Shown: piece after piece, positions 35,560-46,897 of the stretch
Layout: the number at the start of each line of letters is the position of its first letter
Position numbering within the stretch: position 1 is the stretch's first letter
DNA from: Paramoeba atlantica
Taxonomy: Eukaryota > Discosea
Assembly: GCA_977017575.1 (NCBI GenBank)
Contig: CDRNVI010000156.1
Span: 62,001 to 126,000, forward strand
Direction of reading: 5' to 3'
Length of the DNA stretch: 64,000 nucleotides
Made by a program: the position numbers and the translations under genes
The notes under the pieces: generated by a model
Databases searched by the model: none
What the model saw: the letters and a program-made list of their open reading frames with translations, nothing else
Told to the model about the DNA's origin: nothing

Positions 35560-37123
35560 ATGTTTTTATTGTTTGTCTTATTATTATTGAGCGGGTTTGA
35601 GAGTGAAAAGAAAAATGGGTCTGTTTTTGTTTTGGGGGATATTTTGAATGATCCTTTGTATTTGCGTCAGTGGCATTTTTTTTATTCCAATACTTTTGGC
35701 ATTAATGCTCAGGTTTTTTTTTATATTTTTATTTCTATTTTATTTATTCATTTATTCATTTTATTATTTTTATTTTTTTCTCTTTCTCTCAGTTCTAAAA
35801 TCAAAAACAAAAACAAGGGAGCTTGGCAATTAGGAATGACAGGACATGGGGTTTCGGTGGGTGTTGTTGTTCCTCAAGTTTCTTCTCTTAATTTTGGTTT
35901 CTTTTTTTTTTTTTAATTTTAATTTTATTTTTATTTTTCCTTGTGATTTTATTCCATTTGATTTTAAAACGATCTGATTTTTTTTTTTTTCGCCCCCTCT
36001 TTCTTTTTGTCTCTCTCCTCTCTCTCTCTTTTCTTCCTCTCTTCCCTCCTTTCTCTCTCTTCTCTTTCTTCTCTCTCTCCTCTCCTCTCTCTCTCTTCTC
36101 TCTCTTCTCTCCTTCAGATTTATCACATTATGAGCACGAAAGTTCTTTTGTCAGTCCATCGCAAGAAGGAGATCGCGAGTTTGCAGAGGAAGGAACTGGA
36201 AGTTCTTCTTTTCTTTTCCCTTTTCTTTTTCTCTCTCCTTTCTCTTTTGTGAGATAAAGAGAACTTCTTTTTATCTTTTTTTCTCTCTTCTCACAACAAA
36301 AAAAATAGTGGCGGCAGTGATTGCAGCAAAGGCTGGAAACCATTTTTGTAGTGTCGGAATTGCCTACCAAGGTCGCCTTTTCTCTTTTCTCTCTCTCTCA
36401 CTCTTTTCTCTCTCTCTCCCTTTCTCTCATTTTTTTCTCTCATTTTTTTCTCTCTTTCACTTTCTCTTTTCTCTCTTTGTCGCTTTCTTCAAAATCTGAG
36501 ATTATTTTTTATTTTTTAGCTAATTTAATTTTGAGAGAACTTGAGTTCTATAATGCTGTTGATTATAGTGGTTTGCATTTGTTTCTTCTCTTTCTTCTCT
36601 TTCTTCTCTCTTCTCTCTTCTCTTTTCTCTCTCCTATTTTTCTCTTCTTCTCTCCTTCCTTTCTCTTTCCTTCTACCATTTTTAATATTTTTTTGATAGA
36701 CGCGATCCCTGATGCTCTTGCTTTTTATCAGGTCCTCTTTCTCTCTCTCTCTCCTCTCTTTCCTTTCCCCCTTTTCTCTCCCTTTCTCTTTTCTCTTTTC
36801 TCTTTTCTCTCCTCTCTTTTCCTCTTTTCCTCTTTAACAAATAAAGCCATTTTATAGAAAGTCGATGTCAATTTTATTGGTTTATCTGTTCCTCCTATTC
36901 TAGGAATTGCCCGTTATGACGTTTATTTTTATTTATTATTTTTTCTTTTGTTTTTTCTTTATAAATTCATTATTATTTATTATTTTATTATTATTTTATT
37001 ATTATTTTTCATTCATTTTTATGATTATTTTTCTTTTGTTGATTTTTCTTTTCAGAGACGATTAAGTGCAATTGTTAATTTGATTACGAGGCTCGGCAGA
37101 TCAGTTTTCTTTTCTTTTTCTTT

Positions 37124-37154
<31 letters not shown>

Positions 37155-38924
37155 GTCTTTCTCTCTTTAATGAAAAATAATAGACTTTGGGAGGATTAAT
37201 AGTGGCAAAGGCTCCATCTGGTAATTGTAATTATGATGGTTTTATGAATGATTATGCGGTTTTCTTCTTCTTCTTCTCTCTCTCTCTCTCTTTCTCTTTC
37301 TCTTTTCTCTTTTCTCAACCAGAAAAACAGGTGATGATAGCAAAAGGAGTAAATAGAGCTGGAAAACAAGTTGATGATGTTTCATGTCCTGCTGTTCTTT
37401 CTACTGTTTCTTCTGACGTTTTCCTTTCTTTCTCCTCTTTCTTCTCTTTCTTCTCTTCTCTTTTCTTTTCTTCTCTTTCTCTCTTTATTTCTTTTTTCTC
37501 TCTTCTCTCTAAGTTTTATAAACAGCTGTTAACGACAATCGATGTATCTTGTACTGAAAAAACTCTTAATGGAACATCGGTTCAATTTTTCTCAGAATAA
37601 ATCCAGAAAGAAAAGAGAGAGAAGGAAAGGGGGTGAAAGAAAAGAAGAAAAGAGAAGAAAAACATATTTTAAAAATAAAATAAAATGAGAATAATAATAA
37701 GAATGAATAATAAAAGAAATAAGAATGAATGAATAATAATAATAGGGGGCAAGTGCGACCATGGCAGGAATTGCTGCTTTGATTTTAGAGGTTCCATTCT
37801 CTCTTCTCTCTCTTCTCTCTTCTCTCTTCTCTCTTCTCTCTTCTCTCTTCTCTCTCTCTCTTCTCTCTCTCTCTTTTCTCTCTCTCTCAAAAGCAATAAA
37901 AAAGGCAAACCCAAATTTAAAATGGCACGAAGTACAAGAAATTTTCATCGAAGCGTCTCAAATGATCGATGTTCAAGATCCTGGTTGGCAATTTAATGGT
38001 GCTTCTAAACCTTATCATCATCAATATGGGTTTGTTTGTTTTGTTTGTTTTGTTTGTTTTGTGAGAGAGGGGAAGGAGGAGAAAAAGAAAAAGAATAGAT
38101 TTTTTAAAAAAATATCTAAAAGAATAAAAATGAATGAATAAATATTAAAAATAAAAATAAAAATAAAAAAAAAAAATAAAAAAAAGATTTGGGCTTGTGG
38201 AGGCGGGAGATGCGGTAAAACATGCGATTTATTGGCCTGTTCCTACTCTCCGTCTTTATCAATCTTTTGAAAGGTTTTTTTTCAATTTTTTTATTTTTAT
38301 TTTTTATTTTTTTATTTTTTTATTTTTTTATTTTTTTATTTTTTTATTTTTTTATTTTTTTATTTTTTTATTTTTTTATTTTTTTATTTTTTTATTTTTT
38401 ATTTTCATTTATTTTCATCTTTCTTTTCGACTTTCTTTTCTCTTTCTTTCAAATAATTTTTTGTATGATAGTTTCACAAAGAGTTTCTTCATTCAAGATC
38501 ACGATCTTGCTTCTTTTCCTATTGCCGTCAGGTCTCTCTTTTATTTCTTTATTTATTTCTTTCTTATCATTTTCTAATATTTGTTTAATAGTAATTTCCC
38601 TCAACAAGTTCAACACATTGGGGTTTCTTTTCTTCTGTTTTGAATATCTTTTTGTTCTCCAATAAATAAACAAACAAATAAATAAACATATAAATAAATA
38701 AAAATAGGTATCAGTAGTGATAGAACATGAGAATCCTGGTGATCTTGAGAATATTTTATAAATAAATAAATAACTAAATAAATAATAATATAAATAAATA
38801 ATAACATTATTTTAAATAAATAATATAAATAATTTTAATAATTTTAATAAAATAAATAAAAATAGGTATCAGTAGTGATAGAACATGAGAATCCTGGTGA
38901 TCTTGAGATTACTTTATAAATACA

Positions 38925-38957
<33 letters not shown>

Positions 38958-40670
38958 AAAATAAATAAAAAATTAATTAAATAAAAATAGGTATCAGTAG
39001 TGATAGAACATGAGAATCCTGGTGATCTTGAGATTACTTTATATTCCCCGATGGGTACTGCCTCTTATTTTGCCCAGGTTTTTTATTTTATTTTAATATT
39101 TTACTTTTTATTTTATTCTTTATTTTATTTGTTATTCATTTTTCGTCTTTTTTTTTCATTTTATTGTTATTTTGTTTTACTAATACATGCCTTCCTAGCC
39201 TCGTGGGATCACAGGCAAAACAATGTCTTTGGAGGTTTTTTCTCTCTCTTCATCTTCTCTTATTTTTCTTTTTGATTTCTAATCCAACAAGCACTCTCTT
39301 CTCTCTTCTCTCTTCTTTCTTTTCTTTTCTTTTCTTTTCTTTTCGTTTTTCGCAGACCCCAATTGGATCAATGCAACTTCATTCAATAAATCAAGCACTT
39401 TCTGGGCAATTGGAGTATTCCTGCTCGGTTTCTCTCTTCTCTCTCTTCCTTATTTCCCTTTCTTCTCCCTCTATTTTTCTCTCATTTCTCTCTCTCTCCT
39501 TTCTCTCCCCTTCCTCCCCTTCCTCTCTTTTTCTCTTCTTTCTTTTCCGACTTTTCTTATTTTCTTTTTCAGATGAGATTCAAAAGAGTGATTGTGAGAG
39601 AACTTCAACTTCCGAGTTCGGCTCAAAATTGTTGTGCTGGACATTTGTGTAGGTTTTATTTTCTTTTCTTTTTTTTGTTTCTTTTTCTTTTCTTTCCCTC
39701 TCTTTTTCTCTCTTCTCTCTATTTCTAAAATTGAGGGGAAACAAACAGATTGCCACCAGAAGAAGATGTTCTTCTTGTTCTCTATCCATCAATGCAATGC
39801 TCTGCTGTGGAACAGGTTATTTTATTTTCTTATATCTCCCTCTTCTTTCTCTCCTTTCTCTTCTTTCTTTCTCCTTTCTGTCTCTCCTCTACCCCTCTCT
39901 TCTTCCCTTTTCTCTCTCCTCTCTCCCCCTTCTCTCTTTCTCAAAAAAAACATACAAAATAGGCGAATTCACTTGCACAAAACAATCCAGATTTAAAAGG
40001 GATTATTGTTGTGAGTGGAAATGAAATTGATGAAAGATTTGAAGAAGCTCTTCTTCCTTTGTTTGGTGTTTCTGCTCTTAGTAATTTGGTTTTGAATCAG
40101 AGAATTGGTTTTTTGTTTTGTTTTGTTTTGTTTTATTTTATTTTATTTTTATTTTATTTTCTTTTATTATTTATTTATTCTTATTTATTTATTTTTCAGA
40201 CATTGACCTTGCTGTTGCATTTCATAAAGAAACTTATGGACAAGTTTGATTTCTTTTTTTTCGTCTTATTTCTTATTGTCTTTCTTTTCTTATTTCTTCT
40301 TTCTTTTTCTTCTCTTTTCATTTCTGAACTGTGTTTGGGTAGTTTGGTCCTTGGACCTTTAAATCAGTGGCTCATTGGGGAGAACCTGCTGAGGTTCTTT
40401 TCTCTTTTCTCTTTTCTGTTTTCTTGTTTCTTTTTTCTCCTCCAATTCATTTTTAAATAATTAGGGAATTTGGACTCTTGTTATTCACGACAGTAGTTGT
40501 GGTGATTCTGTAAGTTTTTCCCTCTTCTCTTTTTCTTTTTTTTTTTTTCTTTTTTTCTTTTTCCCCCTTCCTTTCCCCCTTTCTTTTCTCTCCTCTCACC
40601 CCCAAAAAAAAAGGGATCAGCCTCGGAAATCTCTCTCGAAATTGGGTATGCAGTCCCGGACATTCCTTAA
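35560..40670 (+). CDS. Secreted kexin/furin-like S8 protease homologue, active-site motifs eroded
   Basis: About 20 short exons sit among pyrimidine-repeat introns. Signal peptide MFLLFVLLLLSGFES; then DPLYLRQWHFFYSN and GAWQLGMTGHGVSVGVV as in proprotein convertases. The usual catalytic DDG is absent after GVV (VVPQ). FAEEGTGMAAVIAAKAGN stands where HGT..A is expected, so His is Glu. The SWGP..DDG block reads GLSVPPILGIA. NCNYDGFMNDYA, CPAVLSTVSSD, the GTS of the Ser motif, MAGIAALILE and ANPNLKWHEVQEIF remain. A P domain follows: VSVVIEHENPGDLEITLYSP and, ~1.3 kb later, FGPWTFKSVAHWGEP and GIWTLVIHDSSCGDS. Between them lies a PA-like stretch (DVLLVLYPSMQCSAVEQ, NPDLKGIIVVSGNE). End IGYAVPDIP. 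Probably an inactive or very diverged homologue, or a decaying gene. Exon edges are uncertain. Confidence 0.68.
38283..38403 (+). repeat. (TTTTTTTA)n intronic microsatellite
   Basis: More than ten near-perfect copies of an 8-bp T7A unit fill this kexin-like gene intron between the VEAGDAVKHA and the DHDLASFPIAV exons. Confidence 0.85.
38705..39080 (+). repeat. Triplicated P-domain exon, two copies truncated
   Basis: The sequence ataggtatcagtagtgatag and the following ~30 bases recur at 38705-38760, 38863-38917 and 38988-39040, separated by aaat-rich spacers. Only the third copy continues into the full exon VSVVIEHENPGDLEITLYSP with a donor site. The first two keep the AG acceptor but hit a TAA within about 18 codons and have no donor. 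Confidence 0.88.
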
Positions 40671-40729
40671 ATAAGATCTTAAAAAACATGCTAAAAAGAA
40701 AATAAAAAAAACTTAAAAAAAGAGTTCTT

Positions 40730-40777
40730 TTTTTTCGGGGTTGTTTTTGTTCCGTTTTCGTTTTTTTGTTCTGTCGC
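40730..40777 (+). repeat. T-rich module copy upstream of kinase 1
   Basis: This is the fourth full copy of the ttcggggttgtttttg module, between the kexin-like stop (40670) and the kinase 1 start. Confidence 0.6.
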
Positions 40778-40920
40778 TTTTTTATATCCGTTTTTCGTTC
40801 TTTTTTTGGTTTGTCGCTTTTGTGTGTTTTGTTTCGTTTGTTTTTTTTTTTTTTTCTCCCTCACCCTCTTTCAAATATGAAAAGGTTTTTTTTTCTTTTG
40901 TATCCAAGAAGATTATTATT

Positions 40921-43106
40921 ATGGGAATGACATTTTTTAACAAAAACAAACAGGACCCGTTTATCCAAAACGGGATCTTCTCCCTTGATGCCGAGGAGAC
41001 GCTCAAGCTCAAGACCGCGGTCGAGAGATTTGCCATCAGTGTCGACTGTGTCAGGGACATGGAAATTTCAGAAGTCCAAGACATTTGTCGATCCTAATCT
41101 ATGTGATTTAATGGAAGACGGTTCGAAAGCAATTCTTTTTTCGGAAAAAAAAAATGATTTCTGAACGATCAAACAAATTCTGATTTGAGATATTGATATT
41201 TGGTTTTGCAACAGCTCGGGAAGTAAGTCTTCCTTCAGATTCTCCACCAACGTATTCTTTAGAGAAAGCCAATGGTTTTTTTCTTTTTATTGACATTCGC
41301 TTTCATACAATCCAGAAAAAAAACTCAACTCTCTCCCACGACAGATTCTCTAATGGATGCTTTCAAAGAACTCGCCAAATTTCTGGACCACACGGAACCT
41401 CGAGGAGATCAATGGTGGAACACAAAATCGGATCCTTTGGAAAACATTCAACAGACAATCATAAATCTTTGTGATCGCCCAAACCTCATTTCAAGGTCAG
41501 ATTTTTCCCTCTTTCTTTGTCCAAGTTTTTTTATCGCCCCTTTTCTTCTTCCAGAATATCTCTCTGTTGTTGTTGAGATTTTTTGATTCAATCTCTTCTT
41601 TTTTGTAGTTCTTTGAAACTCTTGAAAGCGTTCGCTCTCTCAGTGATTCCCCAACAATCAAAGAAGTCATTACCTCCCCCAATGAAAGAAGAATCCCCAT
41701 TGAAAAAAGAATTAACCAAAACACTCCCGCCACGATCGTTATCAATTGGGGCTTTTGATAAGAATCTCCTCAATCGAGCTTCTTCAACCAGTCGAGGTTT
41801 TTCAACCCCCCAACCCACGAATCTGAGTGGATCAAACATTTCGGCACGAGCGAAGAGTGGCTCAAGCATTTCGGCAAAAAGAAAGAGAAAAAAAGAAAAA
41901 GGCGAAAAAAAAGAGAAAGAGAAGAGTGAAAAGAAGGAAAGAGAAAGTTCCAAACTAGTTCAAACCCAAGAACTTGTGCGGTCGAAAGAACGAAAAGTAA
42001 TCGCCACTCGCCATCAAGAACCAAAACAATCATTGAAACCAAATTCCAGGCGAATGCAAAGTGCCTCTCCAATGCTACAAACATTCGAAAGAAGCTTCTC
42101 CTCTCCTCCCCGTTCCTTGAATTGTTTTGATATCACTCAACCTCTGATCTCTCCCAAACTCGAAGAAGAAGAAGAAGAAGAATTATTGCTCTATCGAGTT
42201 GACTTTCGTGAAGCTAAAATTACAAAAGTTCTTGCTCCACTCGGCGGGAGTGGTGCTGTTGTCTTCTCTGTTGATGTGAATGGCCTTCAGTGCGCGATGA
42301 AAGAGTTTTCTTTCGAACGACAACGCTTGGACAAAGAACAATCAAAGAAATTCTTTGACGAGATCAAGATGGTAGAGAATCTTCGACATCCCAATATTGT
42401 TCGGTATTTAGGCCATGAGGTGCAACAAAATTCTGCAAGATTGTTTCTGACACGTTATGAATCAACCCTTCGAAAAGAGGTTCAACAAAGATGGGCGGAT
42501 GTTGAGAGTGATATCGACGACCCTTTTCGCCCTCGAGACATCGCTCAAGTAGTTTTAGACCTTTCTCGTGGCCTTGAATATCTCCATGACCACAAAGTTA
42601 TTCACCGTGACATCAAATCCGACAACATGTTTGTGAATTTCGACGAGAGAGGAAACATCAGGGAGGTTGTAATTGCAGATTTTGACACTTCCAAAATTCT
42701 CCTGACAGACCAAACAAAAACAACAATCGGAACTCCTTGTTACATGGCTCCAGAAGTGATTAATGCCAATTTTCTTGGATATGAAGGATACACGGTGAAG
42801 GCTGACATCTGGTCCTTTGGGATGATTATTTATGAGCTTTTAACTCTCAACCTTCCATATGCTGGTATTCGGGGTGGAGATATGAAAGCAGCTCAAGATA
42901 TTCGAGAAGGGAATCGACCTCCTCTTCCTTCACCAAAATCGAATTTACCTCGAGAGGAAGATCAGGACTCTTACAAACCTTTGATTGATTTGTTTTTCAG
43001 ATGTTGTTTGAAAGACCCAGAGAAAAGATTGGATGCTGGGTTCCTCGCAGAAAAGGCGGAAAAAATCCTTATGTCGCTTAATGTGACCGAGTTTTTTTCC
43101 GATTGA
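40921..43106 (+). CDS. Protein kinase 1 (TKL-like) with DFD in place of DFG
   Basis: The first exon starts MGMTFFNKNKQDPFIQNG; its donor, before a stop at 41095, is not certain. Later exons give REVSLPSDSPPTYSLEKAN, then DSLMDAFKELAKFLDH with WWNTKSDPLENIQQTIINLC, a helical block shared with kinase 2. The last exon (from about 41609) has a basic Ser-rich linker and a full kinase domain: VLAPLGGSGAVVFSV loop, AMKEF Lys (42300-42302), EEIKMVENL-type helix (here DEIKMVENL), HRDIKSDN (42602-42625), DFD (42678-42686), GTPCYMAPE, and ADIWSFGMIIYELLTL. All catalytic residues needed for phosphotransfer are seen except that the metal-binding motif ends in Asp. Ser/Thr specificity is likely; the pathway is unknown. 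Confidence 0.8.
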
Positions 43107-43797
43107 TTCGAATTTTAGGTGATGATCGAATGGTTTTCATTTTTATTTTTTCGGTTTGGGGGAAACCGACCAAACGAAAAACAGAGCAAAAAGAAAGCCC
43201 TTTTTATTAAAACTGGATGAGATGCCGAGGAGCTTTTTCCAAATCGAAACAAAACAATGTCTAAATTAGGATTTTCTCCTATTTTAGTTTCCTAAATTTA
43301 GTTTTCTGTGCCTATTTTCGGATTTCGTTTTCGCTGTTTGCTTTTTCTCTTGAGTTCTTTTCTTTCTCTTTTGGAGGAATTCTTTCCAACTAATCTTGAA
43401 GAGGGACAGAATTCCCTCCTAAAATGGTCCCTCTTTTTAAGGGGAATCCATCCTTGAAACAAAGATTTTCAAATCGATTTTCCAACCAAAAATAAACAAA
43501 TTGTTTCAAAGATACACTGTTGGGGGCAGTTCAAGAGTTATTCGTTCGATAGTTTACCATCTTTTTTTTCAGGACCCTTTTTTTCAGGAGAAAAAATTTT
43601 GCTCGGTTACCAGACGAGAGAAAAAGTCTGGTTTTGGTAATAACGCTCACGGAACTACGATAATAGAAAATTCGTTTAAAAATTGATTAAGAACTTTTTG
43701 TCTTCAAAAAAGCAGTAATTTTTGTTTAAAAAAGTCAAAAACGCCATTTCGTTTCCGGTTTTTGTTTTTACCTCCTCTTTTTCCCCGCCCCGTCTTT

Positions 43798-43838
<41 letters not shown>

Positions 43839-43864
43839 TTCTACCTTGGGAGAGAACAATTAAA
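43107..43864. other. Spacer between kinase genes
   Basis: About 760 bp with no supported gene. It holds a (CTTT)n tract at 43796-43835 about 30 bp before the kinase 2 start. A 61-residue frame at 43501-43686 has no recognisable features. Confidence 0.45.
43796..43835 (+). repeat. (CTTT)n microsatellite
   Basis: About ten uninterrupted CTTT units lie just upstream of the kinase 2 ATG (43865), within the likely core promoter or 5' UTR. Confidence 0.85.
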
Positions 43865-46757
43865 ATGCATAACTCCAAAGGGAGTTTGACCCAGTCGGCG
43901 AGAAGCTTTGGAATCTCTCATATTGAAGGTTCTTCCCCTTTCTTCTTTGTTTCTTTTCTTTTCTTTTCCTTCTAATTTTTTTGATCGTATCCAGATGAGA
44001 GAGTTCGAGAAGCAGTTCTTCAAAGTTTGAATCAAATTCGTTCTGATGATCCAGAACTCGCTTCTCTTGTTCTTAAAGATATCCCTCTTCAGGTTTGTCG
44101 GTCCATTCCAAGAGCGAAAGAGAGAGATAAGAGAGATAAGAGAGAGAAAAGAGAGAGAAAGAGAGAGAAAAGAGAGAGAAAGAGAAAGAGAACAGAGAAC
44201 AAAAAAGATTAATTGAGAAAAATAGGACTCAGGGATCACAAGTCTTGCTTTCTTTCTTCGAAAAAACACTCATCTTCGGATCTTAAACCTTCAAGTTTTG
44301 TTTATTCCTTTCTTTCGCACACACCATTTTGTTTTTATCAACTTTCAAAACAAAAAACAAAAAAAACTGATTGAGAGAAACAAATACAAAAACAAAAAAA
44401 CAAAACAAAAAAACTGATCGAGAGAAAACAAAACAAAAACAAAAACAAAAACAAAAAAAACTGATTTCAGAAAAACAAACAAAAAACAGAATGTTGGAGT
44501 AGGAGAATCGGGACTAGAAAGCTTTGCAGCAGCGCTAACAGGAAACAAAACACTCGAAAATGTTACATTGAAGTTGAAAGAGCCAATTCAAGAAGAAGCG
44601 CTTCAAAATTTTGTGTTGGCTTTGCAACGAAATCGGCGCTTGGTTCTTGATCTTTCTCCTATTGATCGGACTCTTCTTTCTGAGGTTTTTTGTTTTTTGT
44701 TTTTGTTTTTTTTTGTTTTGAGTCTTGTTTTTTCTTTCTTTTTTCTTTTTGAGAGAGGGGGAGAGACTTGACACTTACTTTTGGATTTCTTTTCAGAAAT
44801 CATACAAAGGATTCAAAAACTTGCTTCGGAAAAACTCCCGAAAACAAACCAAGCAATCCTCTCCCGGTTTTTTACGGAAGAGATCTGTGTAATTCCTCCT
44901 TTTTTCTTTTCTTTTTCTTTTTTTCTTTTTCTTCATATTCACCTTTTTCTTTGTTGTAGAACGGGGAGCCTAACAGGAAAGTCATCAGCTCCTCATCCTC
45001 ACATCCCAAAAATCAACCATCTGAGTTTGAGTTTAGATGAAGAGGCTCTTCCAAACTCGGTTCGACAAAGGAGTAGCTCGGTTAGTTCCATCTCCAGCTG
45101 TGAAGGTTTTTTTTTTTTTTGGTTATTTGGAATCCTTTTTCTTCTAAATTTGATTTGATATTTTTAGATAGAAAAAGGAGTTCTACCCCAATACTCTTCT
45201 CTCTTGGGAGGAGAGGTTTGTCTTTTGCTTCATATTTTTGAATCTTTTTTTTTTCGACATTCATTTCTTTGATAAAAAATAGAGCCACTGTTGGAAGCCT
45301 TTCGAGAAATGACAAATCACCTGTCAAAATTAACAACTGAAAAGAGGGAATGGTGGAACACAAAACCAGACATTTGGGAAAACATTCAACAAACAGTCGT
45401 AAATCTCTGTGATCATCCCAACATCCTTCAGACTCCAAGGTTTCTTCTTCTTTTTTTTATTATTATTCTTTCTCTTTCTCTTTTTTGATTTCTCTAAATA
45501 AAATCCTATCTTCTTCCCAGTGCTCTGAAGCTCTTAAAGGAGTTTGCTCTCTCCGTATTGCCTGAAAAATCACCCCCAAAGTCATTTCCGGACCGTACCC
45601 CCCAAACTCGCCCACTCAGCTCCAAAAAAATGGAAAAGAACGAAAAGAAAGGAAAAACCCTAAAAGAAAAGAAGAGAAAAAGTGAGCTGAAAAAGCGATC
45701 GAGTCAGACTCTCTCCCCAAATTCCGCCTCCAGCGATTCGGTTTTCCCTTCTTGCCCAAGTTCTCCAATCCGACTTGAATTTGAAAGGAACGATGCAGCT
45801 GCATGTCTTTCCCGAAATCGAGGACTTTCTTTTCAAGGACATGACAAAATAGCTCGACGATCCTCCTCCCCAACAATAGTAAAATACGATGTTGATTTTA
45901 GCAAAGCAAAAATTACTAAAGTTCTTGCTCCGCGAGGTGGGAGTGGCGCCGCTATTTTCTCTGTCGACGTAAATGGCCTTCATTGTGTAATGAAGGAGTA
46001 TTTTTTTAATCGCGAGGTTGCTGATACGAAATTGAAGAAATTCTCTGAAGAGATCAAAATGATCGAGAGCCTCCATCACCCCAATATTGTTCGATATTTG
46101 GGTCGCAACACCAAACGAACGTGTGCTCAGATGTTTCTGACAAGATACGAATCGACCCTTCGAAGAGAAGTCCAACAGAGATGGGAGGATTTTAAAAGCG
46201 AAAATGACGATCCTTTTAGTCCTCTCGACATTGCCCAAATCGTTCTAAAGATCTCTCGTGGTCTTGACTATCTCCACTACCACAAAATTATTCACCGTGA
46301 CATCAAATCTGACAACATGTTTGTAAATTTCGACGAGAGAGGAAACATCAGCGAGGTTGTAATTGCAGATTTTGATACCTCCAAAATCCTCCTAACAGAC
46401 CAAACAAAAACACTGACGGGAACACCTTATTACATGGCTCCAGAAGTTCTTCGTGTTGGTTACAGCGATATTGGATACACAAAGAAAGCTGACATCTGGT
46501 CCTTTGGGATGGTTATCTATGAACTTTTGACTCTCAGCCTTCCGTATGGAGGAGATATGAAATCAAGTCAAGAGATTGCGCTTGGAAAGATACCACCTAT
46601 TCCGTCCCCAAGCTCCAAATTACCAAGCAAAGAAGAGTGGAAGTTTTATGAGCCACTGATTGATCTGTTTAGGAAGTGTTGTGTAAAGAATCCTGAAGAG
46701 AGATTAAGTGCAAGTTCACTCTTGGAGTCTGCTGAAGAAATTGCTCACTTGTTGTAA
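43865..46757 (+). CDS. Protein kinase 2 (TKL-like) with repeat N-terminus and DFD motif
   Basis: Paralogue of kinase 1, about 45 percent or more alike over the kinase domain by eye. The start MHNSKGSLTQSARSFGISHI joins in phase to DERVREAVLQSLNQIRSDDP. Next come ESGLESFAAALTGNKTLENV and EEALQNFVLALQRNRRLVLD, resembling leucine-rich repeats of the ribonuclease-inhibitor type. The shared helical block (WWNTKPDIWENIQQTVVNLC) and a basic linker follow. Kinase motifs: VLAPRGGSGAAIFSV, VMKEY Lys (45993-45995), HRDIKSDN (46292-46315), DFD (46368-46376), GTPYYMAPE, ADIWSFGMVIYELLTL. DFD is shared with kinase 1, so it is ancestral to the pair. Gene ends EEIAHLL, TAA at 46755-46757. It converges with RasGEF-G. 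Confidence 0.85.
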
Positions 46758-46897
46758 CATAGTAATTTATTATTTAATTTAGGTATTTACAAAAACTTTC
46801 GGACTCTTATTGTTCAACATAAATCCCAATTTCACCAAATGATAATTGCTAAAAAAAAAAAAACATCGTTACAAAAATTATTACAAAAAAAAATTGG

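Noticed and set aside
35943-36857. Several plus-strand ORFs made of Leu/Phe/Ser runs in the kexin-like gene
   Set aside because: They are read-through of pyrimidine-repeat introns; only short segments match convertase exons.
38283-38665. Plus-strand ORFs with FIFLFFYFFIF repeats considered as a membrane protein
   Set aside because: Pure translation of the (TTTTTTTA)n intronic repeat.
23641-40777. Evenly related T-rich modules considered as a CRISPR-like array
   Set aside because: Copies are kilobases apart in a eukaryotic genome, with no spacer pattern.
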